Notes: generated by a model from the sequence alone, not told the origin. Shown: positions 8,681-17,832, numbered from the stretch's first letter. The stretch is DNA of 64,000 nucleotides from Patulibacter americanus DSM 16676 (GCF_000420025.1 NZ_ATUD01000008.1:62001-126000); one strand, 5' to 3'. Program-made: numbers and translations.

Positions 8681-10303
8681 ATGTCCCGTCTCGCCTCGAT
8701 CACCGTCACCGTGGTGGCGTTCGCCGGGCTTGCGGCCGCCCCGGCCTCTGCCGCCACCACGCGCCTCGTCGGCCCGGGGCATCCGTACGCCAAACCCTGC
8801 CAGGCGATCGCCGCCGCAGCACCGGGCGACACGGTGCAGATCGATGCGGCCGGAAACGGGAGCTACGACGGCGATGTCTGCCGCAGCACCGTGGCGAACC
8901 TCACGATCGAGGGGGTGGGCGGCCGCGCACGGGTCGACGCCGCCGGCCGCAGCAGCGGCGGCAAGGCGATCTGGGTCCTCGCCGGCCCGAACACCGTGGT
9001 GCGCAACGTCGAGCTCTCCGGGGCCGCCGTGACCGACAAGAACGGCGCCGCGATCCGCCTGGAGGGCGACGGCGACCTGACGCTCAGCGGCGTCTACTTC
9101 CACGACAACCAGAACGGGATCCTCGTCGGCGGCAGCGCCGAGACCGACGTCGTGGTGGAGGGCTCGGCGTTCGCGAACAACGGGGCGGGGGACGGCTACT
9201 CGCACAACATCTACATCAGCGGCGCGCGCAGCTTCACCATGCGCCACAGCTCCTCGCGCGGCGCCAGAGCCGGGCACCTCGTGAAGTCCCGCGCCACCGT
9301 CAACGACCTCTTCTACAACCGGTTGACGGGCGAGGGCTCGACCAGCTCGTACGAGGTCGACATCCCCAACGGCGGGCGGACCCGCGTGGTCGGCAACGTC
9401 ATCCAGCAGGGGCCGAACACCAGCAACAGCGGCATGCTCTCCTACGGGGCGGAGGGCGCGCGCAACCCGGACTCCCGGCTCAGCGTCGTCAACAACACCT
9501 TCGTCGACGACCGTCCACGGGGCGGCACCGCCATCGCCGTCGGCTCGTCCGTCACGAGCCCGGCCTCCGTGGTCAACAACATCGCGGTGGGACAGGCGAC
9601 GTTCGTGAACCAGACGACGGCGCAGCTCGCGTCGAACTGCCTGGTCGCCGACCCCCGGTTCGTGAACCGCGCGGCGTTCGACCACCGCCTGCAGCAGGCG
9701 TCGCCGTGCCGCGACGCCGGCACCGCCGGCATCGGGGCCGATCTGCCGACACAGCAGTACGTCTACGACCTCGGGGTGCAGCCGCGTCCCGTCGTCGGTC
9801 CCGCGCCCGACGCGGGCGCGTTCGAGTGGGGCGCACCCGCGCCGCCGCCGGCCGCCCTCCCCGCCGCGCCCGGTGCCCCGGCGACGACGTCCCCGGCCGG
9901 CGGCGGGGCCGCGGCTGGCGGGCCGAGCGGGGCCGGGGCCACCGAGGCCGCCCCGGCGTCCGCCGTCCGCGTGCTCTCGCGCCGGGCGCGACGCAACGGG
10001 ACGGTCGCGCTGACGCTTCGCGTCTCGGACCCCGGAGCCCTCAGCGCGACGGCGTCCCTCCGCGCGACCGGGGGCAAGCGGAAGACCGTCACCTACGGCC
10101 GCGGATCGGTGTCGGCGAAGCGCGCCGGCCGGGTCGTGCTCGTGCTGCGTCCGACGGCGAAGGGCCGCGCGGCGTTGCGGGGTCGCGGACGCGTCGCCGT
10201 CGCACTCACGATCCGGTTCCGGCCGACCGGGACCGACACCGTCGTGAAGCGCTCCTCCAAGATCGTCCTGGGACGCACGAAGCGCAACGTCAGCGCGGGC
10301 TGA
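8681..10303 (+). CDS. Secreted right-handed parallel beta-helix protein
   Basis: This 540-residue protein begins with a signal peptide (MSRLASITVTVVAFAG, cleaved after PASA). Residues 35-375 have the short repeated strands of a right-handed beta-helix: TVVRNVELSG, LTLSGVYFHDNQNGI, VVEGSAFANN, LSVVNNTFVDD, ASVVNNIAV. These match the pectate-lyase/NosD-like Beta_helix group. Catalytic residues are not clear, so a polysaccharide-related or purely surface role is inferred. An Ala/Pro/Gly linker (about 385-430) leads to a C-terminal domain of about 110 residues, rich in Arg, Lys and Val, that resembles the end of the propeller protein at 3508. It is convergent with the aldo/keto reductase gene. 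Confidence 0.82.
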   Translation: MSRLASITVTVVAFAGLAAAPASAATTRLVGPGHPYAKPCQAIAAAAPGDTVQIDAAGNGSYDGDVCRSTVANLTIEGVGGRARVDAAGRSSGGKAIWVLAGPNTVVRNVELSGAAVTDKNGAAIRLEGDGDLTLSGVYFHDNQNGILVGGSAETDVVVEGSAFANNGAGDGYSHNIYISGARSFTMRHSSSRGARAGHLVKSRATVNDLFYNRLTGEGSTSSYEVDIPNGGRTRVVGNVIQQGPNTSNSGMLSYGAEGARNPDSRLSVVNNTFVDDRPRGGTAIAVGSSVTSPASVVNNIAVGQATFVNQTTAQLASNCLVADPRFVNRAAFDHRLQQASPCRDAGTAGIGADLPTQQYVYDLGVQPRPVVGPAPDAGAFEWGAPAPPPAALPAAPGAPATTSPAGGGAAAGGPSGAGATEAAPASAVRVLSRRARRNGTVALTLRVSDPGALSATASLRATGGKRKTVTYGRGSVSAKRAGRVVLVLRPTAKGRAALRGRGRVAVALTIRFRPTGTDTVVKRSSKIVLGRTKRNVSAG

Positions 10304-10329
10304 CGTCGCCGACGCGGAGCGGGCGGCCG

Positions 10330-11319
<990 letters not shown>

Positions 11320-11384
11320 CGTGCCGTTCCTTGCTTCGCGTGGTTGCGGGTGGCGCGGACGCCCGGAGGCGTGCAGTTCCATTC

Positions 11385-11400
11385 CGATCGGTACAGAACG
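11385..11400. promoter_or_regulatory. TetR operator candidate between aldo/keto reductase and TetR genes
   Basis: CGATCGGTACAGAACG fits CGnTCnGTACnGAnCG, a dyad with 14 of 16 bases symmetric. The same plan, CGTTCnGnnCnGAACG, is repeated at 13007 and 13044 beside a related TetR gene. Confidence 0.65.
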
Positions 11401-11501
11401 CTAGCAGGCCCCTCCGGCGCCCTCGAGCGGCGCCCGCCCATCGGCGCCCCCGAGGGGAGGGCCGACCACCCCGGGGGCCCCGGCAGCGTCGACGCCGGGA
11501 G

Positions 11502-11507
11502 TACCAT
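11502..11507 (+). promoter_or_regulatory. -10 element, leaderless start of the TetR gene at 11514
   Basis: TACCAT, six bases, then ATG. The reading frame runs 61 codons further upstream, and this element argues against those longer starts. Confidence 0.5.
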
Positions 11508-11513
11508 CGAGGG

Positions 11514-12119
11514 ATGAGCGACGCTCGAAACGCCGTCATCGGACGGCCTCGGGAGTTCGACGTCGACGACGCGCTCGAGCGCGCGATGCGGGTCTTCTGG
11601 GAGCGCGGGTACGAAGGAGCGAGCCTCGTCGACCTGACCACCGCGATGGGGATCACGAAGCCGAGCATGTACGCGGCCTTCGGGAACAAGGAGCAGCTCT
11701 TCCGCCGAGCCGTGCAGCGCTACGCGGAAGGCCCGGGCCACTACGCGAAGCTCGCCCTCGAGGAGCCGACCGCACGAGCCGTGGCCGAGGCGTTTCTCCG
11801 CGGTGCGGTCGGGACGACGACATCGCCGGGCGATCCGGCCGGATGCCTCAGCGTCCAGGGCGCCCTGGCGTCGGGCGACGGAGGCCGCCCGGCGCGCGAC
11901 CTCCTCGCCGGCTGGCGCAACGACACGAACCGCCAGCTCGAGGAGCGGTTCCGGCGGGCGATCACCGAGGGCGACCTCCCACACGACGCCGACCCCGGCC
12001 GGCTCGCGCGATTCACCATGACGATGGCGTTCGGCATCGCCGTACAGGCTGCCGGCGGCCTCCGGGGCGAGCAGCTCGACGACGTCGTCGACATGGCGCT
12101 GCGCACCTGGGGACCGTAG
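11514..12119 (+). CDS. TetR family regulator, divergent from the aldo/keto reductase
   Basis: This 201-residue repressor has GRPREFDVDDALERAM at the N-terminus, then MGITKPSMYAAFGNKEQLF as the helix-turn-helix. The C-terminal half contains GCLSVQGAL, where the related protein at 13074 has GCLLAKGTA, so both belong to the same TetR subgroup (TetR_C with a conserved GCL patch). Such proteins often repress divergent oxidoreductase or exporter genes and sense electrophiles; the cysteine here could be part of sensing, which is inference. The longer in-frame extension upstream is rejected. Confidence 0.87.
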   Translation: MSDARNAVIGRPREFDVDDALERAMRVFWERGYEGASLVDLTTAMGITKPSMYAAFGNKEQLFRRAVQRYAEGPGHYAKLALEEPTARAVAEAFLRGAVGTTTSPGDPAGCLSVQGALASGDGGRPARDLLAGWRNDTNRQLEERFRRAITEGDLPHDADPGRLARFTMTMAFGIAVQAAGGLRGEQLDDVVDMALRTWGP

Positions 12120-12123
12120 GGCT

Positions 12124-12140
12124 CCGGCACGGGCTGCCGG
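12124..12140 (+). terminator. Stem-loop after the TetR gene
   Basis: CCGGCA and TGCCGG pair perfectly around a CGGGC loop, four bases after the stop codon. No T-tract follows, as is common at this GC content. Confidence 0.45.
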
Positions 12141-12228
12141 CTCGCCCGCCCGCCACGACGCCGGGGCTCCGCGGGCGGCACGCGCCCGACGCAGGGCCCG
12201 TCGGACGGGACCACCGCAGCCGAGCGCC

Positions 12229-12978
12229 TCAGACCTGCGCGAGCCCGCCGTCCGCGAACAGCTCGATGCCGTTGACGTAGCTCGCGTCCGGCGACGCGAG
12301 GAAGAGCGCCGCGCCGGCGATCTCGGACGGATCCGCGACACGACCCAGCGGGACCTGCGCGGCGAAGCTGTCGAGGAGGCCCTGACCCTGATCCTCCGGC
12401 ACGAGCCCGAGGATCCCCGGCGTGCGCGTCGAGCCGGGGGCGAGGGCGTTGACCCGGATGCCCCGGTCCTTCAGGTCCAGCGCCCAGGAGCGGGCGAAGT
12501 TGCGGATCGCGGCCTTCGACGCGGCGTAGACGCTGAACGACGCGCCCCCGAGGGCCGACGTCGTCGAGCTCAGCAGCACGATCGACGCGCCGTCCACGAG
12601 CAGCGGGAGCGCGCCCTGCACGGTGAGCAGCGTGCCCAGGACGTTGGAGTCGAACGTGTCGCGGTACTGCTGCTCGGTGATCTCGCCGAGCGGGGCGAAC
12701 GAACCGCCGCCGGCGTTGGCGACCACGATGTCGATCCGCCCGGCCGCCTCGCGGACGACGGCGTAGAGCGCCTCGGCGTCGGTGGCGCTGGCGGCGTCGG
12801 CCCGCACCCCGGTCACCTCTCCGTCGATCTGCGCGACCGCGGCGTCGAGGGCCTCCTGCCGGCGGCCGGTGATGAACACGCGCGCACCCTCGGCGGCGTA
12901 GCGCTGGGCGATCGCCAGGCCGATGCCGCTGGTGCCGCCCGTGATCACGGCGACCTTCCCTGCCAGAACCTGCGTCAT
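12229..12978 (-). CDS. SDR family oxidoreductase
   Basis: This 249-residue classical short-chain dehydrogenase has TGGTSGIGLAIAQRY for cofactor binding, NAGG, the catalytic Ser in SIVLLSSTTSALGG, the YxxxK pair in YAASKAAIR, and the closing PDASYVNGIELFADGGLAQV. The arginine-rich ITGRRQEA after strand 2 suggests NADP(H). The substrate is unknown. The ATG has GAGGAG 6 bases upstream. It is divergent from the TetR gene at 13074, and two direct copies of an operator-like dyad lie between them. Confidence 0.92.
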   Translation of the reverse strand: MTQVLAGKVAVITGGTSGIGLAIAQRYAAEGARVFITGRRQEALDAAVAQIDGEVTGVRADAASATDAEALYAVVREAAGRIDIVVANAGGGSFAPLGEITEQQYRDTFDSNVLGTLLTVQGALPLLVDGASIVLLSSTTSALGGASFSVYAASKAAIRNFARSWALDLKDRGIRVNALAPGSTRTPGILGLVPEDQGQGLLDSFAAQVPLGRVADPSEIAGAALFLASPDASYVNGIELFADGGLAQV

Positions 12979-13006
12979 GAGAACTCCTCGATACGTCGTT
13001 ACGGAA

Positions 13007-13022
13007 CGTCCGGTCCAGAACC
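13007..13022. promoter_or_regulatory. TetR operator candidate, copy 1
   Basis: CGTCCGGTCCAGAACC lies inside a 21-base block (13002-13022) that is repeated with two differences at 13039-13059. It matches the dyad CGTTCnGnnCnGAACG with two mismatches. Confidence 0.65.
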
Positions 13023-13043
13023 GGAGGCGGGAGCATAGCGGAA

Positions 13044-13059
13044 CGTTCGGTCCAGAACG
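13044..13059. promoter_or_regulatory. TetR operator candidate, copy 2
   Basis: CGTTCGGTCCAGAACG is the cleanest copy of the dyad. It ends three bases before the -10 element of the TetR gene, so a bound repressor would block its own promoter. Confidence 0.7.
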
Positions 13060-13061
13060 AG

Positions 13062-13067
13062 TACGCT
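13062..13067 (+). promoter_or_regulatory. -10 element, leaderless start of the TetR gene at 13074
   Basis: TACGCT, six bases, then ATG. The operator copy at 13044 fills the space where the -35 spacer would be. Confidence 0.6.
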
Positions 13068-13073
13068 CTCTCC

Positions 13074-13664
13074 ATGGCGCGCCCCCGGACCTTCGACGAG
13101 CCCCAGGTCACCCGACAGGCCCGCGAGGTCTTCCACGACCACGGCTACGCCGCGACCTCGGTGCAGCACCTGACGGCGGCGACCGGCCTGAGCCGCAGCA
13201 GCCTGTACGGCGCGTTCGGCGACAAGCACGGCGTGTTCCTGCGGGCCTTCGCCCAGTACTGCGACGACAACGCGGGGGCGATCGAACGGGAGCTCGCCGG
13301 CGACGACGCGGGCGCACGCGGACGCCTCGAGCACCACCTGCGAACGAAGGTCCCCGACTCCGACGGGCCGCAGCGCGGGTGCCTGCTGGCGAAGGGCACC
13401 GCCGAGCTCGCGGGGGAGGACGTCGACGTCGCCCGGATCGCCGGCGACTTCTACGCGACGTACGAGCGGGCACTCACCGCATGCGTCCGCAGCGCTCAGG
13501 CGGCGGGCGACGTCCGCGCCGACCTGGATCCGGCCGCCACGGGCGCGCTGCTGCTCTCGGTGCTGCGGGGCATCGAGACGCTCGGGCGGGCGGGGCACCC
13601 GGCGGAGGCGCTGCGGTCGGCGGTGGACGCTGCGATGGCGATGCTGGCGGCGCCGGGGCGCTGA
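13074..13664 (+). CDS. TetR family regulator, divergent from SDR gene
   Basis: This 196-residue repressor has ARPRTFDEPQVTRQAREVF, then LSRSSLYGAFGDKHGVFLRA as the helix-turn-helix region. The GCLLAKGTAELA patch in the effector domain matches that of the TetR at 11514, and the two loci share their operator type, so the pairs probably arose by duplication or share inducers. Its own promoter carries an operator, which implies autorepression together with control of the divergent SDR. Confidence 0.88.
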   Translation: MARPRTFDEPQVTRQAREVFHDHGYAATSVQHLTAATGLSRSSLYGAFGDKHGVFLRAFAQYCDDNAGAIERELAGDDAGARGRLEHHLRTKVPDSDGPQRGCLLAKGTAELAGEDVDVARIAGDFYATYERALTACVRSAQAAGDVRADLDPAATGALLLSVLRGIETLGRAGHPAEALRSAVDAAMAMLAAPGR

Positions 13665-13744
13665 CGGTCCGTCCGACCACACGGCGGCTCGCGGCGGGGC
13701 ACGTCACGAGCCGGCCCTCTCGATGAGGATCGACGCGTGCGGGC

Positions 13745-14368
13745 TCAGCCGGCGTCGCGCATCCGATGCCGGGTCGTCACCGCGTAGCGCAGGTGCGTGA
13801 CCCCGTCCTCGCCCTCCCGCGTGTCGAGGCGCTCGAGCTCGACACGCCCGGGCCCGAGGTGCTCGAAGAGGCGCCGCCCCTCGCCCAGCAGCACGGGGAC
13901 CAGGTGGATGTGGAGCTCGTCGAGCACGCCGGCCGCCAGGGCGAGCCGCGTGACCCCGACGCCGTGGACGAGCACGTCTCGGTCGCCGGCGGCGTCCTTC
14001 GCGCGCTCCATCGCCTCGGCCACCTCGGCGACGAACGTGACCCGCGGCTTCGCGTGCGGCTGGTGCCTCTCCGGGTCGCGGGTCAGGACGAAGATCGGCA
14101 CACCGTCGTGGTGATCACCGCCCCAGCCGCCTGCGGGCTCGAACGTCCCGCGCCCGGCGACGACCGCACCCGTGGCCATGAACGCGTCCCACACCTCGCC
14201 GTTGGTGCCGGACGGACGCCCCGGTAGACCACGCTCGTTCGCCGTCGACTCCATGAGCCACCGGTGAAGGCGCTCACCGCCGTCCCCGAGACCGTCGTCG
14301 TTCGTCCCGTCCGGGCCCGCGACGAACCCGTCGAGCGACATCGACATGTACAGCACGCTCTTCGCCAT
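13745..14368 (-). CDS. Dihydrofolate reductase-like (RibD C-terminal fold) protein
   Basis: This 207-residue protein is a paralogue of the one at 6288: MSMSLDGFVAGPDGTNDDG, VVAGRGTFEPAGGW, FVLTRDPERH, VLVHGVGVTRLAL, LDELHIHLVPVLLGEGRRLFEHL. It is a putative NADPH-dependent reductase of the stand-alone RibD_C group; its substrate is unknown. GAGAGGGAG precedes the ATG at 14368 with good spacing. No regulator stands directly beside it. Confidence 0.86.
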   Translation of the reverse strand: MAKSVLYMSMSLDGFVAGPDGTNDDGLGDGGERLHRWLMESTANERGLPGRPSGTNGEVWDAFMATGAVVAGRGTFEPAGGWGGDHHDGVPIFVLTRDPERHQPHAKPRVTFVAEVAEAMERAKDAAGDRDVLVHGVGVTRLALAAGVLDELHIHLVPVLLGEGRRLFEHLGPGRVELERLDTREGEDGVTHLRYAVTTRHRMRDAG

Positions 14369-14477
14369 CAGCAGCTCCCTCTCTGAGTGATGCGTCCGGG
14401 ACCGGGCCGCCGGCGCGAACTCATCGCTGCGTGCTGCGTCTCGTGTTCGTCGCGGCGTTCCGCGGCCGCGATGTCGA

Positions 14478-16139
14478 TCAGCCCGCGAGGACGTCGGAGG
14501 CGGTGTTCACGAGCTCGCGCAGCTGGACGTCGGGGTGGCGCTTGGCGAAGCGGCGGAGCTGGAAGCTCTCGGTGAAGACCGCGAAGACCGCGCCGTCGGC
14601 GCCGAAGAGCGCGACGCCGGCTCCGTCGCCCTCGACGATCTTGGCGTCCTCGAGGTCGATGAGGCGCGCGACGGACCAGGGGAGGGGATCCAGACGGATC
14701 TCGGCGCCGAACTCGTCCCGCATCCGCTGCACCACGACCTCGAACTGCAGCGCCCCGACGCCGCCCAGGACGGGACGGGGGTCCTGGATGCCGCCGCGCT
14801 GCAGCAGGCGAACGACACCCTCCTCGTCGAGCTGCTGCAGACCGCTGCGGAACTGCTTGTGCCGGCGCGCGTCGAGGTTGTTCGCCGAGGCGAAGCGCTC
14901 GGGGGGGATCGTCGGGATGGGCGGGAACGCGACGCGCGCCGAGCCGGCGTGGAGCGTGTCCCCGACGCGGAGGTCCAACGCGCCGACGACGCCGATCACG
15001 TCGCCCGGCCAGGCCTCGGGCAGGTCCTGGCGCTCGCGGGCGAACACCGCATGGGCGTGGTGCATCGTGAACGGCCGACCCGTCCGGCTGTTCAGCACCT
15101 TCAGTCCCCGTTCGAAGCGCCCCGAGCAGATGCGGACGTACGCGATCCGGTCGCGATGTCGGGGGTCGGTGTTGGCCTGCACCTTGCAGACGAACCCGGA
15201 GAACGGCGCCTCGAGCGGCCGGACGACGTCCTCCGTCGTCGGCCGGGCCGTGGGCGGGGGCGCAATCTCCTGCAGCGCCTGGAGCAGCGCGTCGACCCCG
15301 AAGTTCCAGACCGCCGATCCGAAGAACAGGGGCGTCGAGGTCCCCGCCTCGAAGGTCGCCGGGTCGTGGTCGGCCTCCACGGCGTCCAGGAGCTCGACCT
15401 CCTCGCGGGCCGTCGCCCACCGGGGATCGTCCTCGAGGCCGGCGTCGTCGGCCGCCACGACCTCGTCGTCGACGACCTTCGAACCGCGCGCCGTGCGCGT
15501 GAAGCGGTGGAACGACTCGTCACGTCGGTCGATGACGCCGCAGAACTCCTCGCCTGTGCCCACGGGCCAGGTCACCGGGGTGGCCCGCAGCCCGAGCTCC
15601 TTCTCGATGTGATCCACCAGCTGGAGGGGGCTCACGCCGGGGCGGTCGCACTTGTTGACGAACGTGATGATCGGGATCCGCCGGGCCCGGGCCACCTGGA
15701 AGAGCCGCCGGGTCTGCTGCTCGATGCCCTTCGCGGCGTCGATCACCATCACCGCGCAGTCCGCGGCGGCCAGGACCCGCAGCGTGTCCTCGGAGAAGTC
15801 CTGGTGGCCGGGGGTGTCCAGCAGGTTGACGACCACGTCGCCCACGGCGAACCGCAGGACCGTCGAGCTGACGGAGATGCCGCGGTCGCGTTCGATCTGC
15901 ATCCAGTCCGACGTCGCGTTGCGTCCGCCGGCGCGGGCCTTCACCGCGCCGGCCTCGTGGACCGCGCCGCCGTACAGCAGCAGCTTCTCCGTCAGCGTCG
16001 TCTTGCCGGCGTCGGGGTGGGAGATGATCGCGAACGTCCGCCGGCGCCCGGCCTCGCGCAGGAGTTCGGCGGACGCTGCGGCCGTCGGCCTGGCGCCGCC
16101 GTTCGATGCAGCGGGGGCCGAGGCGGAGATATCGGCCAT
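14478..16139 (-). CDS. prfC: Peptide chain release factor 3
   Basis: This 553-residue GTPase has the full RF3 order: G1 as SHPDAGKTTLTEKLL, the RDRGISVSSTVLRF switch, G3 as DTPGHQDFSEDT, G4 as NKCDRPG, an RF3-specific insert with WPVGTGEEF, and the C-terminal RF3 domain with GGVGALQFEVV. RF3 uses GTP to recycle RF1 and RF2 from ribosomes after peptide release; it acts in the cytoplasm. A TAAGGT element exactly six bases before the ATG indicates a leaderless message, which is notable for a translation factor. Confidence 0.95.
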   Translation of the reverse strand: MADISASAPAASNGGARPTAAASAELLREAGRRRTFAIISHPDAGKTTLTEKLLLYGGAVHEAGAVKARAGGRNATSDWMQIERDRGISVSSTVLRFAVGDVVVNLLDTPGHQDFSEDTLRVLAAADCAVMVIDAAKGIEQQTRRLFQVARARRIPIITFVNKCDRPGVSPLQLVDHIEKELGLRATPVTWPVGTGEEFCGVIDRRDESFHRFTRTARGSKVVDDEVVAADDAGLEDDPRWATAREEVELLDAVEADHDPATFEAGTSTPLFFGSAVWNFGVDALLQALQEIAPPPTARPTTEDVVRPLEAPFSGFVCKVQANTDPRHRDRIAYVRICSGRFERGLKVLNSRTGRPFTMHHAHAVFARERQDLPEAWPGDVIGVVGALDLRVGDTLHAGSARVAFPPIPTIPPERFASANNLDARRHKQFRSGLQQLDEEGVVRLLQRGGIQDPRPVLGGVGALQFEVVVQRMRDEFGAEIRLDPLPWSVARLIDLEDAKIVEGDGAGVALFGADGAVFAVFTESFQLRRFAKRHPDVQLRELVNTASDVLAG

Positions 16140-16145
16140 CGTTTG

Positions 16146-16151
16146 ACCTTA
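16146..16151 (-). promoter_or_regulatory. -10 element, leaderless start of prfC
   Basis: TAAGGT on the minus strand, six bases, then the prfC ATG. No Shine-Dalgarno sequence fits. Confidence 0.6.
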
Positions 16152-16296
16152 ACGAAGGCGGGGCGTTTTCCTCACCAGCCTGATGATCGCTCGGAGTGGC
16201 CGACCTCCGCCTCTCGGCCGGCAGAGGTCCATGACCCAGGCCGGTGCGGACGATGTGATGCCTGACGTTCGCGTGTCCGGGGCGTTGTAGGAGTAA

Positions 16297-16317
16297 GGCG
16301 CCGGATCTCCCGGCGCC
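16297..16317 (+). other. Stem-loop in the leader of the secreted-protein gene
   Basis: GGCGCCGG and CCGGCGCC pair perfectly over eight bases around a five-base loop. The structure lies 36 bases before the ATG at 16354, upstream of the ribosome binding site, and may stabilise or control the leader RNA. Confidence 0.45.
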
Positions 16318-16353
16318 GCCGATGTCCGCCGAGTGGGCGGCGAAGGAGTCTCC

Positions 16354-17076
16354 ATGAACACTGCCCGCAGGAACTCGCGCCCGGCCGTCCTGGCAGCCAC
16401 GTTCGGATCGATCGGCGCGCTCGCTCCGCTGCTGCTCGCGGGGCCCGCGGTCGCCGCGAAGCCGCCCAAGCCGCCGACGCCCAACGGCGCTCCGGCCCTG
16501 TCGATCGACGCGGCGCCCACGAACGTCGTGTTCGGCGCGTCCACGGTCCTCTCCGGCAAGCTGTCGGGCGCGAAGGCCCCTGGCGTGGTGGTCCGGATCG
16601 AGCAGGACACGACCGCGCCGTTCGGCGATGCGTTCGTCCCGACCGCGAGGACCACCACGACGGCCGCGAACGGCACCTGGTCCGTGTCGGTGCGACCGAC
16701 GGTCAACGCGCTCTACCACGCCGTCGCGATGGCGTCGCCGACGGTCACCAGCCCGGTGAAGCGGGTGAACGTCCGGCCGGCCGTCCGGCTGAGCGTGTCG
16801 GACTCGACGCCGGCGCGCGGTGCCCTCGTCCGGTTCTCCGGCGCCGTGGCGCCGGCACACGACGGCCGCAGCGCGCTGATCCAGCGGCGCGGGACCGACG
16901 GCGTGTTCCGCACCGTCGCCAGGGCCCAGCTGCGTGACGCCGGCACGTCGCGTTCGACGTACAGCCGACGGCTGCGGGTCCGCAGCACCGGGGTCTACCG
17001 CACCAAGATCGCGCAGCACGCCGACCACACCAACGGGTACAGCGCACTGCGGACCCTGACTGTCCGCACCCCGTAG
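16354..17076 (+). CDS. Secreted protein with two Ig-like beta domains
   Basis: This 240-residue protein has a signal peptide (MNTARRNSRPAVLAATFG, a hydrophobic core, AVAA cleavage site) and then a KPPKPPTPN spacer. Two beta-sandwich-like units of about 95 residues follow: one with FGASTVLSGKLSGAKAPGVVVRIEQ and GTWSVSVRPTVNALYHAV, the other with VRFSGAVAPAHDGRSALIQRR and the closing TGVYRTKI. They resemble bacterial Ig-like domains of surface proteins. GAAGGAG seven bases upstream fixes the ATG at 16354 rather than the in-frame GTG at 16333. The function is unknown. Confidence 0.75.
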   Translation: MNTARRNSRPAVLAATFGSIGALAPLLLAGPAVAAKPPKPPTPNGAPALSIDAAPTNVVFGASTVLSGKLSGAKAPGVVVRIEQDTTAPFGDAFVPTARTTTTAANGTWSVSVRPTVNALYHAVAMASPTVTSPVKRVNVRPAVRLSVSDSTPARGALVRFSGAVAPAHDGRSALIQRRGTDGVFRTVARAQLRDAGTSRSTYSRRLRVRSTGVYRTKIAQHADHTNGYSALRTLTVRTP

Positions 17077-17080
17077 ACGA

Positions 17081-17108
17081 CCGCCCCGGCCCGCCCCGGG
17101 CCGGGCGG
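17081..17108. terminator. GC-rich stem-loop between convergent genes
   Basis: CCGCCC-C-GGCCCG pairs with CGGGCC-GGGCGG around a short C loop, with one bulged base. It lies four bases after the stop of the secreted-protein gene and before the converging TetR gene. Confidence 0.45.
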
Positions 17109-17175
17109 ACGGGCCTGCGTCAGCGGCCCAGGAGACGACGGAGCCAGTCCCGGCGGGTCGCGCGGGCGCGAGCGC

Positions 17176-17760
17176 CTACGGCGCCGGGCGGCCGAGGGCC
17201 ACGATGGCGTCGATCACGACCGGCGCGAGCCGCTCCAGCTGCTCCCCGTCCAGCGCGGAGCGGGTCACGAGCTCCGCGACGCCGGCCACCAACAGGACGG
17301 CGGTGGGGCGGGGGACGGGACGCACCGCCGCCCCACGCCGCCCGAGCTCGGCCGACGTCGCGACGAAGAGGTCCGCGAAGCGGTCGAGGGCCTCGCGGTG
17401 CAGCGCCAGGCCCTGCGGCCCGAGCGTGGGCAGCTCCCGCGAGATGGCGGCGACCAGCAGGGGGTTGGCGTCGAGCGCCTGGAGGTAGGCGGACACGCCC
17501 CGCGCGACCTGGTCCTCCCAGGGGGCGGGGCCGCCGATGCCGGCGACGACGTCGTCGAACATCTCGATGCTGACCTCGCGGATCAGCTCCACGAACGCCG
17601 ACTCCTTGTTCGGGAACGTCGCGTAGAAGGTGCGCTTCGACATCCGCGCGTGACGCACGATGTCGTCGATCTGGGTGCCGGCCAGCCCCTTCTCCTGCAG
17701 GGCGGCCGCCAGGCCGTCGAGGATCCGGCGGCGCGGTGCGGCGTTCGGGGCGATCGACAC
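17176..17760 (-). CDS. TetR family regulator, divergent from P450 gene
   Basis: This 194-residue repressor has IDDIVRHARMSKRTFYATFP as the helix-turn-helix, followed by NKESAFVELIREV. The C-terminal part contains RELPTLGPQGLALHREALDRF, typical of the TetR_C domain found next to P450 and efflux genes. The reading frame begins with a TTG at 17778, but a TAGGGT element lies seven bases before the in-frame GTG at 17760, so that start is preferred. It is divergent from the P450 gene 111 bases away and probably represses it through the palindrome at 17815. Confidence 0.87.
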   Translation of the reverse strand: MSIAPNAAPRRRILDGLAAALQEKGLAGTQIDDIVRHARMSKRTFYATFPNKESAFVELIREVSIEMFDDVVAGIGGPAPWEDQVARGVSAYLQALDANPLLVAAISRELPTLGPQGLALHREALDRFADLFVATSAELGRRGAAVRPVPRPTAVLLVAGVAELVTRSALDGEQLERLAPVVIDAIVALGRPAP

Positions 17761-17767
17761 GGTCGGG

Positions 17768-17773
17768 ACCCTA
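17768..17773 (-). promoter_or_regulatory. -10 element, leaderless start of TetR at 17760
   Basis: TAGGGT on the minus strand, seven bases, then GTG. A G-quadruplex motif begins eight bases further upstream. Confidence 0.5.
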
Positions 17774-17781
17774 CGCAACGC

Positions 17782-17801
17782 GGGGAGGGGAGGGGAGGGG
17801 G
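17782..17801 (+). other. Four-tetrad G-quadruplex motif
   Basis: Four runs of at least four G are separated by single A bases (G4-A-G4-A-G4-A-G5). One-base loops give the most stable kind of intramolecular quadruplex in vitro. It sits between the TetR promoter and the P450 gene. Confidence 0.7.
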
Positions 17802-17814
17802 CTGTTGCGCGAAC

Positions 17815-17832
17815 GGGTACTTACGGTTACCC
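17815..17832. promoter_or_regulatory. Palindrome between TetR and P450 genes
   Basis: GGGTA and TACCC arms flank eight bases. A related ACGGTTAC/CCGTTACC pair follows within 30 bases. It is a probable repressor site for the divergent pair. Confidence 0.45.

Noticed and set aside
14368..15420. A 350-codon minus-strand frame over prfC
   Set aside because: It is out of frame with prfC, which is complete and unmistakable.
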